A stretch of DNA of 53,745 nt from positions 36,780 through 90,524 of the forward strand of contig DBPK01000027.1 in assembly GCA_002304835.1 (NCBI GenBank). Reading direction: 5' to 3'. Numbering within the stretch: position 1 is the first letter of the stretch; the number at the start of each line of letters is the position of its first letter. A program made the translations under genes and the position numbers. The notes beneath the pieces were generated by a model. The model saw only the letters and a program-made list of their open reading frames with translations. It was not told where the DNA came from and made no database searches. Positions 43,924-51,785 of the stretch are shown here, piece after piece. The DNA comes from Firmicutes bacterium UBA1422 (lineage in GTDB: Bacteria > Bacillota > Clostridia > Peptostreptococcales > Anaerovoracaceae).

Positions 43924-43954
43924 CGGCCTGCACATATGTGTGGGCCGTTTTTTT
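43924..43954 (+). terminator. Terminator after the EF-G-like gene
   Basis: CGGCC (43924-43928) and GGCCG (43943-43947) close a stem continued by two T-G wobbles and CAC/GTG with an ATAT loop, then a seven-T run. The apical CACATATGTG is identical to the loop of the terminator at 3783. Confidence 0.9.
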
Positions 43955-43996
43955 GAAAAGAGAAAATCTCTATAAAAAAGGAAAGGAGGCATCTAT

Positions 43997-44545
43997 ATGG
44001 TATTTATACATCTGGCAGAAGGCTTTGAAGAAACGGAAGCCGTGACCATAATGGATGTTTTAAGAAGAGCCGGAATAGAAGCGGCTTTTGTTTCCGTGCC
44101 GGGAGGGCAAAAAGATATGACAGTTAGAGGAGCTCACGGAATAGGAATAAAAGCGGATATGGATTTTGCCGATGCGGACTATGAAAAATGTGAAATGATA
44201 GTCTTGCCGGGTGGGATGACAGGCACTTTAAATTTAAAGAAACATGATGGACTTTGCAGCAGGATAAGAGAATTTGCCATTGAGGGAAAGTGGTTATGCG
44301 CCATATGTGCGGCGCCTATGGTCCTTGCGGGTCTTTCTGTTTTGGAGGATAAGAAAGCCGTTATATATCCGGGATTGGAAAAAAAGCTTAAAGGCGCAAG
44401 GCTCTCCAAAACTCCCGTGGTAAGGGACGGCAAGGTGATCACAGGACGTTCGCCCGGAACTGCAATGCTGTTTTCACTGGAAATAGTGAAAGCATTAAAA
44501 GGGCAGGACATTATGGAAAAAGTAAAAGCAGGACTGGCAATGTGA
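43997..44545 (+). CDS. DJ-1/PfpI family protein
   Basis: A 182-residue class I glutamine-amidotransferase-like protein. The nucleophile elbow Cys is in AICAAPMVLAG near residue 106, with Glu in GFEETEAV near 11 and the GGMTGTLNL loop, as in DJ-1/YajL (ThiJ) proteins linked to glyoxalase/deglycase or redox-stress functions. The exact activity is uncertain. RBS AAAGGAGG. It is followed by the second QueG-like gene after 9 bp. Confidence 0.85.
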   Translation: MVFIHLAEGFEETEAVTIMDVLRRAGIEAAFVSVPGGQKDMTVRGAHGIGIKADMDFADADYEKCEMIVLPGGMTGTLNLKKHDGLCSRIREFAIEGKWLCAICAAPMVLAGLSVLEDKKAVIYPGLEKKLKGARLSKTPVVRDGKVITGRSPGTAMLFSLEIVKALKGQDIMEKVKAGLAM

Positions 44546-44554
44546 GGAATGAGA

Positions 44555-45391
44555 ATGGAAATAAAACAAATAATATATGATGTTTTTGATTCGCTGGAAA
44601 AGAATAATTTTGCCACACTGGGAAGACCTGAAGACCCCATGTGGAAAAGACCTGTTATCGGTGTTGCATCAGGCAGTGACCCCTATTATGATTTTCTTAA
44701 AGACCATATTGGACCTTTTCACTGGAGTCCTCAAGAGGTTTTCGGTCTCAAATACAAAAATGTACCGAATGCGGAAAAACTTCGTGTGGTATCCATGGTT
44801 TTCCCCCAGACGGAAAACACAAAAGAGCACCAGAGAAAAGCCACGGTTTTCCCGTCGGACAACTGGGTGGTCTCCAGGGGGGAATGGGAACCTTTAATGC
44901 AGGAATTCAGCAGAAAACTTGTGAAACGCCTAGAAGATGAAGGATTAAGATGTGTATCTATAGATCTTCAGAAGGAATTCAAAAGAATGCATTCGGAAAA
45001 TCTGGGGATAGCATCAAAATGGTCTCACAGACACAGCGCTTTTGCTGCAGGCCTGGGAACATTCAGTCTTTCAGATGGATTTATTTCAGAAAAAGGCAAA
45101 GCCATAAGGATATCCTCCCTGATAATAGAAGCAGATCTTATGATAACACCCAGAGGAGACAGGGGACCCTATGACTGGTGTCTTTATTATCAGGATGGTT
45201 CCTGCGGCAAATGTATAAAAAGATGTCCGGTAGAAGCCATATCAGAGAAGGGTCATGAAAAATACACATGTGCAGCCTATGAGGATGAAGCAGTGGCCAA
45301 ATACTGGCCAAGTCACATTGAAAGGGGCGATTACATATTTGGATGCGGCCTTTGCCAGACAGATATACCATGTGAAAGCAAAAAACCCTGA
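44555..45391 (+). CDS. QueG-like 4Fe-4S protein
   Basis: A 278-residue epoxyqueuosine-reductase-like protein with the shared core SHRHSAFAAGLGTFSLSDG near 150-170. The ferredoxin-type motif CGKCIKRCPVEAI and further C-terminal cysteines (YTC, FGCGLCQTDIPC) are enough for two 4Fe-4S clusters. It lacks the HEAT-repeat C-terminus of genuine QueG, so the queuosine role is not assured. I start at ATG 44555, six bases after GAGGA; the ATG at 44549 has no spacing to that RBS. It is linked with the DJ-1 gene and is a paralogue of the protein at 16684. Confidence 0.78.
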   Translation: MEIKQIIYDVFDSLEKNNFATLGRPEDPMWKRPVIGVASGSDPYYDFLKDHIGPFHWSPQEVFGLKYKNVPNAEKLRVVSMVFPQTENTKEHQRKATVFPSDNWVVSRGEWEPLMQEFSRKLVKRLEDEGLRCVSIDLQKEFKRMHSENLGIASKWSHRHSAFAAGLGTFSLSDGFISEKGKAIRISSLIIEADLMITPRGDRGPYDWCLYYQDGSCGKCIKRCPVEAISEKGHEKYTCAAYEDEAVAKYWPSHIERGDYIFGCGLCQTDIPCESKKP

Positions 45392-45480
45392 TAAACGCAA
45401 GAAAAAAACGAACTCAGGGCATAAGTGACAAAAATGTCAGTTTTGAGCCTTTTATTCACACGTTCTTCACATTCCCCGAT

Positions 45481-45497
45481 TATACTGAATCAGTATA
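45481..45497 (+). promoter_or_regulatory. Perfect 17-bp palindrome upstream of the 3D-domain gene
   Basis: TATACTGAATCAGTATA, 8-bp perfect arms around one A, 33 bp before the ATG at 45530. It contains a TATACT (45481-45486) and overlaps TATAGT (45493-45498), either of which could be a -10. A good -35 at the right spacing is not visible. Operator-like. Confidence 0.5.
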
Positions 45498-45529
45498 GTA
45501 TGAAAAATTATGACTCGGGAGAAGGATCA

Positions 45530-46468
45530 ATGATAAAGAAACTGATTTCCTTTATTATAGTAATGGCAATGACAATGACGATTGCTCCTCAGGCAGCAAT
45601 GGCTGAGGTGACAGAGTTGCCGCCGCCTGAAGCGACTGCAAAAACATTGTCTCACAGCCAGATAAGCATCTCATGGCAGGCAGTGGAGAACGCACAGGGA
45701 TATGAAATATACAGATATAACAGCGAAACAGGGAAGTATGAGATTATAGGATCAGTGGGAGCTGAAACCCTTAGCTTTATAAACACGGGCCTCAAAATAA
45801 ATAAAACCTATAAATATTATGTAAGGGTATTGTTACTGGCAGAAGACGGCACAACCATAATAAAAGGCGCCACATCCCTGATATGCTCGGCAAAAACCGT
45901 ACCTGCAGCCCCTGCGAATATAAAATACTCAGTAACATCAAGAAAACATATAAAGATAACCTGGCGGAAAGTTTCCGGAGTCAGCGGGTATTATGTTTAC
46001 AGAGCCTCAAAGGGAGGAAAATACAAGAAGGTAAAAACCATAACAAAAGCAGGGACCACAAGCTTCAGTAATTCAAGCATAGCGGCCAACAAAACTTATT
46101 TATATAAAATCAAAGCATATAAAAAATCCGGTAAAAAAAAGATATCCGGGAAAAGCTCGGTATCAATATATGCCAATAACGGCATGCCATACAAAAAAAA
46201 GTTTAAGGTCAGAGCATATGCCTATACAGGCAAGGGGAACTGCGCCAACGGCAAAAAAGCCAAGATAGGAAGAATCGCCGTGGATAAAAAAGTGATACCT
46301 CTGGGCACATGGCTTTATGTGTCGGGTTACGGCCTTTGCCAGGCATGTGACACAGGGGTCAAAGGGAAGAAGATAGACGTATATCTAAGTTCAGAAAAAG
46401 AGTGCAGAAAATGGGGCATAAAGAAAAAAACAGTGTATATAATAGGTAAGAAATTGCCTTTGATTTAA
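45530..46468 (+). CDS. Secreted protein with two fibronectin type III domains and a 3D domain
   Basis: A 312-residue exported protein. A signal peptide spans about 1-26 (KK then hydrophobic, AMA-E). Two FN3-like domains follow, about 30-125 and 128-215 (ISWQAVENAQGYEIYRY; ITWRKVSGVSGYYVYRA; both ending in aromatic repeats). The C-terminus at about 220-310 is a 3D (Asp-Asp-Asp) domain of the RlpA/YocH double-psi barrel type: VDKKVIPLGT, ACDTG and KIDVYL supply the three Asp residues. 3D domains cleave or bind peptidoglycan. The very basic linker may help wall binding. The ATG at 45530 follows GGAGAAGGA; an upstream ATG at 45425 would precede the signal peptide wrongly. A strong terminator follows. 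Confidence 0.85.
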   Translation: MIKKLISFIIVMAMTMTIAPQAAMAEVTELPPPEATAKTLSHSQISISWQAVENAQGYEIYRYNSETGKYEIIGSVGAETLSFINTGLKINKTYKYYVRVLLLAEDGTTIIKGATSLICSAKTVPAAPANIKYSVTSRKHIKITWRKVSGVSGYYVYRASKGGKYKKVKTITKAGTTSFSNSSIAANKTYLYKIKAYKKSGKKKISGKSSVSIYANNGMPYKKKFKVRAYAYTGKGNCANGKKAKIGRIAVDKKVIPLGTWLYVSGYGLCQACDTGVKGKKIDVYLSSEKECRKWGIKKKTVYIIGKKLPLI

Positions 46469-46477
46469 AACAGTAAT

Positions 46478-46507
46478 TTCAGGGCGGCATCTGCCGCCCT
46501 GAATTTT
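46478..46507 (+). terminator. Terminator between the 3D-domain gene and radA
   Basis: A 12-bp stem TTCAGGGCGGCA (46478-46489) with TGCCGCCCTGAA (46492-46503) on a 2-base loop, then TTTT. Only 12 bp separate it from the radA start, so radA has no room for a promoter downstream of it. Confidence 0.88.
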
Positions 46508-46519
46508 ACGGAGGATATT

Positions 46520-47896
46520 ATGGCAAAAAAGCAAAAGACTGTATTTGTATGTCAGGAATGCGGATATGAAAGCCCCAAATGGATCGGGCAGTGCATATGC
46601 GGGGCATGGAATACCATGGTAGAGGAAAAGGTTTTATCCTTTGACCTCATTGACAAAAGAGGAATAGGAAAAGTAGAAAAAGGAAGAACAAAGCCTTCTT
46701 CACTGACAGATATAAGGTCGTCTGAAGGACCGGAAAGAATAGATACCGGAATAGGAGAGTTGAACAGGGTTTTAGGCGGCGGTATGGTGAAGGGGTCACT
46801 CACTTTGATTTCCGGAGAACCGGGAATAGGCAAATCCACTGTAATAATGCAAGCAGCACTGAAAATCGCAGAAAAATACGGAAGAGTTCTTTATGTTTCA
46901 GGAGAAGAGTCGGAAAAGCAGATCAAAATGAGGGCAGACAGGATCTGTAGCAGCATATGCAAAGATCTTTATATAATGGGAGAAACAAATATTGAAAACA
47001 TACGCGCTTCTGTTGAAGATCTTGACCCCGTTTTTGTTATCATAGACTCTATACAGACCATGTATACCTCACTGATGGAATCTTCACCCGGCAGTGTGTC
47101 CCAGGTGAGAGCATGTGCAAATGAGCTTATGCGAATAGGCAAGGTTACCGGCGTTCCTGTTTTTATTGTTGCCCACGTCACAAAAAGCGGGGAACTGGCG
47201 GGGCCAAAAATAATTGAGCATCTTGTGGACTGTGTTTTGGATCTTACAGGAGAAAGAAACCGGGAGTTAAGAATAGTAAGAGCACAGAAAAACAGATTCG
47301 GGACTACCAGTGAAATAGGAGCATTTGAAATGACTGGCGAAGGTCTGGTTGAAATAGAAAACCTTTCCAAGACTTTTCTCGAGGGAACAGAGGAAGGCTC
47401 TGACGGATCCGTTGTTACTGCCGTACATGAGGGCACAAGACCACTTCTTTTGGAGGTTCAGGCTCTTACTGCTCCTGTCAGCGTGGGATTTGCCAGAAGA
47501 TCTTCCATAGGGGTGGATCTTTCAAGATTGAATATGATAATCGCTGTCCTTGAAAAAAAAGCCGGACTTACCCTTATGAATCAGGATATATATGTGAACA
47601 TAGTGGGAGGATTAAGGCCCGAAGGAACCTCCGCCGACCTGGCTGTGGCTCTGGCCATATATTCCGCATGCACAGCAAAACCCTGCAGGGAGGGAACCAT
47701 TGTAATAGGTGAAGTCGGTCTCACCGGCAATCTTAGGGCCGTTCAAAATGCAGAAAAAATAATAAAAGAAGCTGAAAGAATGGGCTTCAAAAAAGCCATA
47801 CTGCCCAAAAGAAATGCATCAAAACTGGAAGAAGAGAAATTAAAAATAGAGCTAAAGGGAGTTTCCAGCATAACAGAAGCGATCAGCGCTTTTTGA
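46520..47896 (+). CDS. radA: DNA repair protein RadA
   Basis: A RecA-like ATPase and branch-migration factor in recombinational repair, also called Sms. At 458 residues it is full length: N-terminal zinc motif (C11, C14, C25, C27), Walker A GEPGIGKS at 99-106, the RadA-specific KNRFG motif near 255, and a C-terminal Lon-protease-like domain (about 290-458) with RPEGTSADLAVALAIY but no catalytic Ser-Lys function expected. RBS ACGGAGG. It converges on the histidine kinase gene with a 14-bp overlap. Confidence 0.96.
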   Translation: MAKKQKTVFVCQECGYESPKWIGQCICGAWNTMVEEKVLSFDLIDKRGIGKVEKGRTKPSSLTDIRSSEGPERIDTGIGELNRVLGGGMVKGSLTLISGEPGIGKSTVIMQAALKIAEKYGRVLYVSGEESEKQIKMRADRICSSICKDLYIMGETNIENIRASVEDLDPVFVIIDSIQTMYTSLMESSPGSVSQVRACANELMRIGKVTGVPVFIVAHVTKSGELAGPKIIEHLVDCVLDLTGERNRELRIVRAQKNRFGTTSEIGAFEMTGEGLVEIENLSKTFLEGTEEGSDGSVVTAVHEGTRPLLLEVQALTAPVSVGFARRSSIGVDLSRLNMIIAVLEKKAGLTLMNQDIYVNIVGGLRPEGTSADLAVALAIYSACTAKPCREGTIVIGEVGLTGNLRAVQNAEKIIKEAERMGFKKAILPKRNASKLEEEKLKIELKGVSSITEAISAF

Positions 47897-49295
47897 CCGT
47901 ATCAAGTTCGAACCAGAAGGAAGATCCGTGACCGGGCTTGCTGTCTGCACCGAAGTCTGCCCTATGCAGGGAAAGGATCTCTTTCACTATGGAAAGACCA
48001 AGGCCGGATCCGGTGGTGGCTCTTACATGGTTGCTGCTGGCCTTGTAATAACGTTCCCATATATGGGGAAGTTCTTCGGGTTTGATACCCATTCCATGAT
48101 CCTTTACTTCACAGCGCATTTTTTTGCCGGTGCGTTTGATAGAGAGGGTTATGGTCTTGTCGGTACCGCAATATTTTACGGCATTTGTCAGCAGGTTAGA
48201 AATGACCTGCTTTATTCTTTCCAGATCGCCGTTGACATATATATTCTGACGACATATGAATTTTATTCTGTATCCTTCTTTTTCTTCCAGAAGACGATAA
48301 GGAAGAAGAACATTTTCAGCGGCTTCTTTTATGTTGAATATGTTCTTGCTCAAAGATATTTTGCCCGACTGCATGGCGGACAGAGTAAGCATATCACCCA
48401 CCAGAACATTAAGCCTGTCTGCTTCTTCAACTATAACATTTAGATGCTGGTCGCGTTTTTTGGGGTCGTTGCCGGAAAGATCTCTTATCATCTCTGCATA
48501 GGATTTGACCATTGTCAAAGGTGTCCTGAGATCGTGGGACACATTGGCCATCAAATCTTTTTGGAGGTTTATGGATTTTTCCAGTTCATAAGAGGCCCTG
48601 TTAAGAGAATCAGCCAGATCTTTTATTTCGGAATATGTTTTTTCCGCCCTGAAGGTTATTCCGTACTGGCCCGCCGAAAGCTTTCCTGCGGATATTATGA
48701 TGGATCTTATCGGTTTTGTGATCCTTATGGAAAGCACATATGCGATTATTGTGGCCAGGATCAAGGCTATGATAGTTATATAGACCAACTGGTTTTGAAG
48801 TATGCTGACTGTGGATTTCACCGGATAAAGAGGAGAAAAAACATAGAGTATATTTTCTTCTGCCGGATCCAAAAATCCTGCATAGACAAGAACATTGCGG
48901 CTGTTGTAAGGGCTGCTTATTATGAGAGATATATTATTTTTTCCGCTGGTGATAAGCTTGCTTTTGACTGTTTCTATCTCATTCTCATAGCCCCGATCAT
49001 CAATGGACGGGGAGAAAACTATACCGCTTTGCAGGGATTCGATACGTATGAACATATCATCATTTTCTGAAAGCTTTTCTACTTCACCGATTATTTCATT
49101 GAGGTTTCCTTTGGTATAGTCAGAGGTTATATTTGCTGCAATACGCTTGGTTTCCCGCACTTTCATTTCTTCATAGTAGTTGTTGATAAATAGGATCTGA
49201 AGGAACCAGACAAGCATAAGAACGATGGCAGTAAAGCACAAAAAATAGACCCACACTCTTACCTTGATGCTTTTATAGTCGAATCTAAACTTCAA
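47883..49295 (-). CDS. Sensor histidine kinase (two-component system)
   Basis: A 470-residue membrane kinase. Two membrane helices (about 15-37 and 170-190) flank an extracytoplasmic sensor domain of about 130 residues. Then follow HAMP (about 190-242), HisKA with the phosphorylated His254 (SHDLRTPLTM), and the HATPase_c with N-box NLLTNAVKYC, G1 DHGMGIKPEE and G2 GSGLGLSIV. The stimulus is unknown. The start codon appears to be TTG at 49295, with AGTAGGA seven bases upstream; it overlaps the response regulator by 11 bases, which supports coupled translation. Confidence 0.92.
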   Translation of the reverse strand: MKFRFDYKSIKVRVWVYFLCFTAIVLMLVWFLQILFINNYYEEMKVRETKRIAANITSDYTKGNLNEIIGEVEKLSENDDMFIRIESLQSGIVFSPSIDDRGYENEIETVKSKLITSGKNNISLIISSPYNSRNVLVYAGFLDPAEENILYVFSPLYPVKSTVSILQNQLVYITIIALILATIIAYVLSIRITKPIRSIIISAGKLSAGQYGITFRAEKTYSEIKDLADSLNRASYELEKSINLQKDLMANVSHDLRTPLTMVKSYAEMIRDLSGNDPKKRDQHLNVIVEEADRLNVLVGDMLTLSAMQSGKISLSKNIFNIKEAAENVLLPYRLLEEKEGYRIKFICRQNIYVNGDLERIKQVISNLLTNAVKYCGTDKTITLSIKRTGKKMRCEVKDHGMGIKPEELPHIWERYYKASSNHVRATTGSGLGLSIVKEILSLHRADFGADSKPGHGSSFWFELDTVKKR

Positions 49296-49956
49296 ACTTA
49301 TATCCTACTCCCCGCAGGGTAACTATGTAGTCCCTGTAGGGCCCCAGATTGTTGCGGAGATTTTTTATGTGGGTGTCTATGGTCCTGTCATCACCGAAAA
49401 AATCATATCCCCAGATATCGGAAAGCAGTTTGTCCCTGGAAAGAGCAATATTTTTGTTGTTTACAAGATAGAACAGGAGATCATACTCCTTGGGTGTCAA
49501 TTCTATCTTTTCGCCGTCAACAGTGACTATACGGCCCGGTATGTTTATGACAAGTCCGTCGAATTCCAGTATTTCGGCAGTTGTCTGGGAAGGCTTGATT
49601 CGTCTGGCCAAGACCGCATTTACCCGGGCCATTAGCTCTTTGGGACTGAAGGGCTTTATCACATAGTCATCGATGCCCAGCTCGAAACCAAAGAGTTTGT
49701 CATATTCTTCGCTTCTTGCAGAGAGCATTATTATAGGGATGTCTTTGATTTTTTTTATTTCCTTGCAAGCAGAGAATCCGTCCAGCTTGGGCATCATTAT
49801 ATCCATTATTATCAGATCATAATCATTGAGTTTGCAAAGCCCCACGGCTGTCATACCATCCTCTGCTTCAGTTATTTCATATCCGTTGAATTCGGAATAC
49901 TCTCTTATTACTTCTCTTATTTTTTGTTCATCATCTACTACCAGTAATTTGGGCAT
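49285..49956 (-). CDS. OmpR/PhoB-family response regulator
   Basis: A 223-residue regulator paired with the kinase downstream. The receiver domain has DD at 8-9, the phosphoacceptor Asp52 (MDIMMPKLDG) and the switch Lys in KPFSPKEL near 102. The C-terminal winged helix at about 130-223 binds DNA (IELTPKEYDLL, DKLLSDIWGYDF, VGYKFEV). I chose ATG 49956 because GGAGG sits 8 bases upstream; the ATG at 49971 would put that RBS inside the gene. A minus-strand extended -10 (TGtTACAAT, 49989-49984) is a possible promoter. Target genes unknown. Confidence 0.93.
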   Translation of the reverse strand: MPKLLVVDDEQKIREVIREYSEFNGYEITEAEDGMTAVGLCKLNDYDLIIMDIMMPKLDGFSACKEIKKIKDIPIIMLSARSEEYDKLFGFELGIDDYVIKPFSPKELMARVNAVLARRIKPSQTTAEILEFDGLVINIPGRIVTVDGEKIELTPKEYDLLFYLVNNKNIALSRDKLLSDIWGYDFFGDDRTIDTHIKNLRNNLGPYRDYIVTLRGVGYKFEV

Positions 49957-50020
49957 AACAGTAACCTCCATTTATTTAGAATTATTGTAACATATTAAAA
50001 GAAAAATTAGTGTAGAATTT

Positions 50021-50041
50021 GTGTCAAAAAAATGTTGACAC
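50021..50041. repeat. GTGTCAA / TTGACAC inverted repeat in the regulator-carD interval
   Basis: GTGTCAA (50021-50027) and TTGACAC (50035-50041) form a perfect 7-bp inverted repeat with a 7-bp AT-rich spacer. A third copy, TTGACAC, is at 50080-50086. Two copies double as -35 boxes of carD promoters. Confidence 0.5.
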
Positions 50042-50063
50042 TGAAAAGGCACTGTGATAAACT
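50035..50063 (+). promoter_or_regulatory. Upstream candidate promoter of carD
   Basis: TTGACA (50035-50040), 17-bp spacer, TAAACT (50058-50063) with TG one base upstream. A distal alternative to the promoter at 50080. Confidence 0.45.
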
Positions 50064-50079
50064 ATGTAATTTTGAATGC

Positions 50080-50109
50080 TTGACACATTATCGTGTTTTG
50101 AATTATACT
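50080..50109 (+). promoter_or_regulatory. Main promoter of the carD-yacL-ispF-proS unit
   Basis: TTGACA (50080-50085), 18-bp spacer, TATACT (50104-50109), 29 bp before the start at 50139. The strongest consensus match in this interval. Confidence 0.75.
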
Positions 50110-50138
50110 AGTATCTAGGTATTACCTGGAGGAAAACA

Positions 50139-50612
50139 ATGTACAGTATTGGAGACAAAATAGTATATCCAATGCACGGCGCCGGGATAATAGAGCAGAT
50201 CGAAGAAAAAGTCATCTTGGGCGAAAAAAGAAAATATTATGTTCTCAATGTGCCCTGCGGGGACATGAAGATCATGATACCCGTGGAAAAAAGCAAAGAT
50301 ATCGGAGTCAGGGACGTGATCTCATCAAAAGATGTGGATACGGTTCTTAGGGTACTCAAGGCACCTTCTACGGAGATGTCAGACAACTGGAACAGACGCT
50401 ACAGAGAAAACATGGAAAAACTCAAGACCGGAGACATTCGTGAAGTGGCAGAAGTAGTCCGGAACCTTCTTCGTATCGAAAGGGAAAAAAGCCTTTCCGC
50501 CGGCGAAAAAAAGATGCTGGCCAATGCACGCCAGATACTGGTAAGTGAAATAATACTGGCCAGAGATATGGAAACTGCCGAGGCTGAAGAACTTGTCATA
50601 GATTCCATCTGA
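50139..50612 (+). CDS. CarD-family RNA polymerase-binding regulator
   Basis: A 157-residue CarD/CdnL-like protein. The N-terminal RNA-polymerase-interacting domain (about 1-60, IGDKIVYPMHGAGIIEQIEEK) is the Tudor-like part also found in the TRCF repair factor. The C-terminal helical domain (about 70-157) binds near the -10 region in relatives and stabilises open promoters. RBS TGGAGG. In Firmicutes it is often next to yacL and ispD/ispF, as here. Confidence 0.9.
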   Translation: MYSIGDKIVYPMHGAGIIEQIEEKVILGEKRKYYVLNVPCGDMKIMIPVEKSKDIGVRDVISSKDVDTVLRVLKAPSTEMSDNWNRRYRENMEKLKTGDIREVAEVVRNLLRIEREKSLSAGEKKMLANARQILVSEIILARDMETAEAEELVIDSI

Positions 50613-50678
50613 TTTTTAGGAAATGACAGGGATACCTCTTTGCATACCCGTATAACATAATAGAAAGGAGGTGAAACC

Positions 50679-51785
50679 ATGCTAAAAAAACTACTTAGAC
50701 TTGTTTTCACATTGGTGGGAGGCATAATAGGGTATGGGGCATTTTTGCTGACAAAATACCTTTTGACCATAAGCGACATAGGGCCGGGCCGGGGATTTAC
50801 CCAATGGCAGCAAATAGGAGCGGCTATAGTATTTGTAATTATTTTCGCATTATTATTTTTTAGGCTTACCCCATCAGTGAAAAGACAGAGCCAGAGGATG
50901 GCCAAAAACATTGAAAGCGATCTTCAGTCGTATTCCACTAACGAGCTTATTGCCGGCATCGCAGGACTGGTTACCGGGCTTTTGATCGCATTTTTGATAA
51001 GCCAGATATATGCGGGCATAGAAGTCGACTATCTGCCGACAGTACTTACGGTCCTGACATATCTTCTTTTGGGATATCTTGGTGTTGTGGTGGCTACAAA
51101 AAAAGGAAAAGAAGGCCTTGCAGCATTGATGGCTGCCAGAAAAGCCACGGCTTCAGTGGCAAAGAGCAAGAAGCAATCCGATGCCACACCCAAGATACTT
51201 GACACCAGTGTAATAATAGACGGAAGGATCTCCGACATAATGAAGACCGGATTCATTGAGGGGAGTATTGTGATACCGGAATTTGTTCTGGTTGAGCTAA
51301 GGCACATTGCTGATTCTTCTGATTCCCTTAAACGCAACAGAGGTCGCCGTGGACTTGATGTGCTCAATAAGATACAAAGCGAATACGGAGTTGAGATCTA
51401 CAATACTGCGGGAGAGAAATCTCTTGATGAGATACCGGAAGTTGATGTCAAACTGCTGAAACTGGCCCAGATAATGAACGGAAAAGTTGTCACGAATGAT
51501 TTCAATCTCAACAAGGTGGCATCTATAAAAGGAGTGGAAGTGCTGAATATAAATGAACTTGCCAATACCCTAAAACCTGTGGTGCTTCCGGGCGAAGACA
51601 TGAGTCTTTTCCTTGTAAAAGAAGGCAAAGAAAACAATCAGGCCGTTGCCTATCTTGACGACGGAACAATGATAGTCGTGGAAGATGGCAGGAGATATAT
51701 TGGCAAAACTATAGGGGTGACAGTTACCAGTGTGCTGCAGACTTCTGCAGGAAGAATGATTTTCGGAAAACCGGCAAGAAAATGA
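50679..51785 (+). CDS. YacL-like membrane protein with PIN and TRAM domains
   Basis: A 368-residue protein with four hydrophobic segments in residues 5-145, a cytosolic PIN nuclease-like domain (about 165-285) with DTSVIIDGRI and the acidic residues in FVLVELRHIAD and VVTNDFNLNKVA, and a C-terminal TRAM domain (about 310-368) likely to bind RNA. A conserved Firmicutes protein of unknown cellular role; the PIN active-site Asp residues are present, so RNase activity is possible. It overlaps ispF by 4 bases (ATGA). Confidence 0.9.
   Translation: MLKKLLRLVFTLVGGIIGYGAFLLTKYLLTISDIGPGRGFTQWQQIGAAIVFVIIFALLFFRLTPSVKRQSQRMAKNIESDLQSYSTNELIAGIAGLVTGLLIAFLISQIYAGIEVDYLPTVLTVLTYLLLGYLGVVVATKKGKEGLAALMAARKATASVAKSKKQSDATPKILDTSVIIDGRISDIMKTGFIEGSIVIPEFVLVELRHIADSSDSLKRNRGRRGLDVLNKIQSEYGVEIYNTAGEKSLDEIPEVDVKLLKLAQIMNGKVVTNDFNLNKVASIKGVEVLNINELANTLKPVVLPGEDMSLFLVKEGKENNQAVAYLDDGTMIVVEDGRRYIGKTIGVTVTSVLQTSAGRMIFGKPARK

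Noticed and set aside
45386..45419. CCCTGA ... TCAGGG inverted repeat after the second QueG-like gene
   Set aside because: A 6-bp stem with a 22-nt loop and no T-run; too weak to call a terminator.
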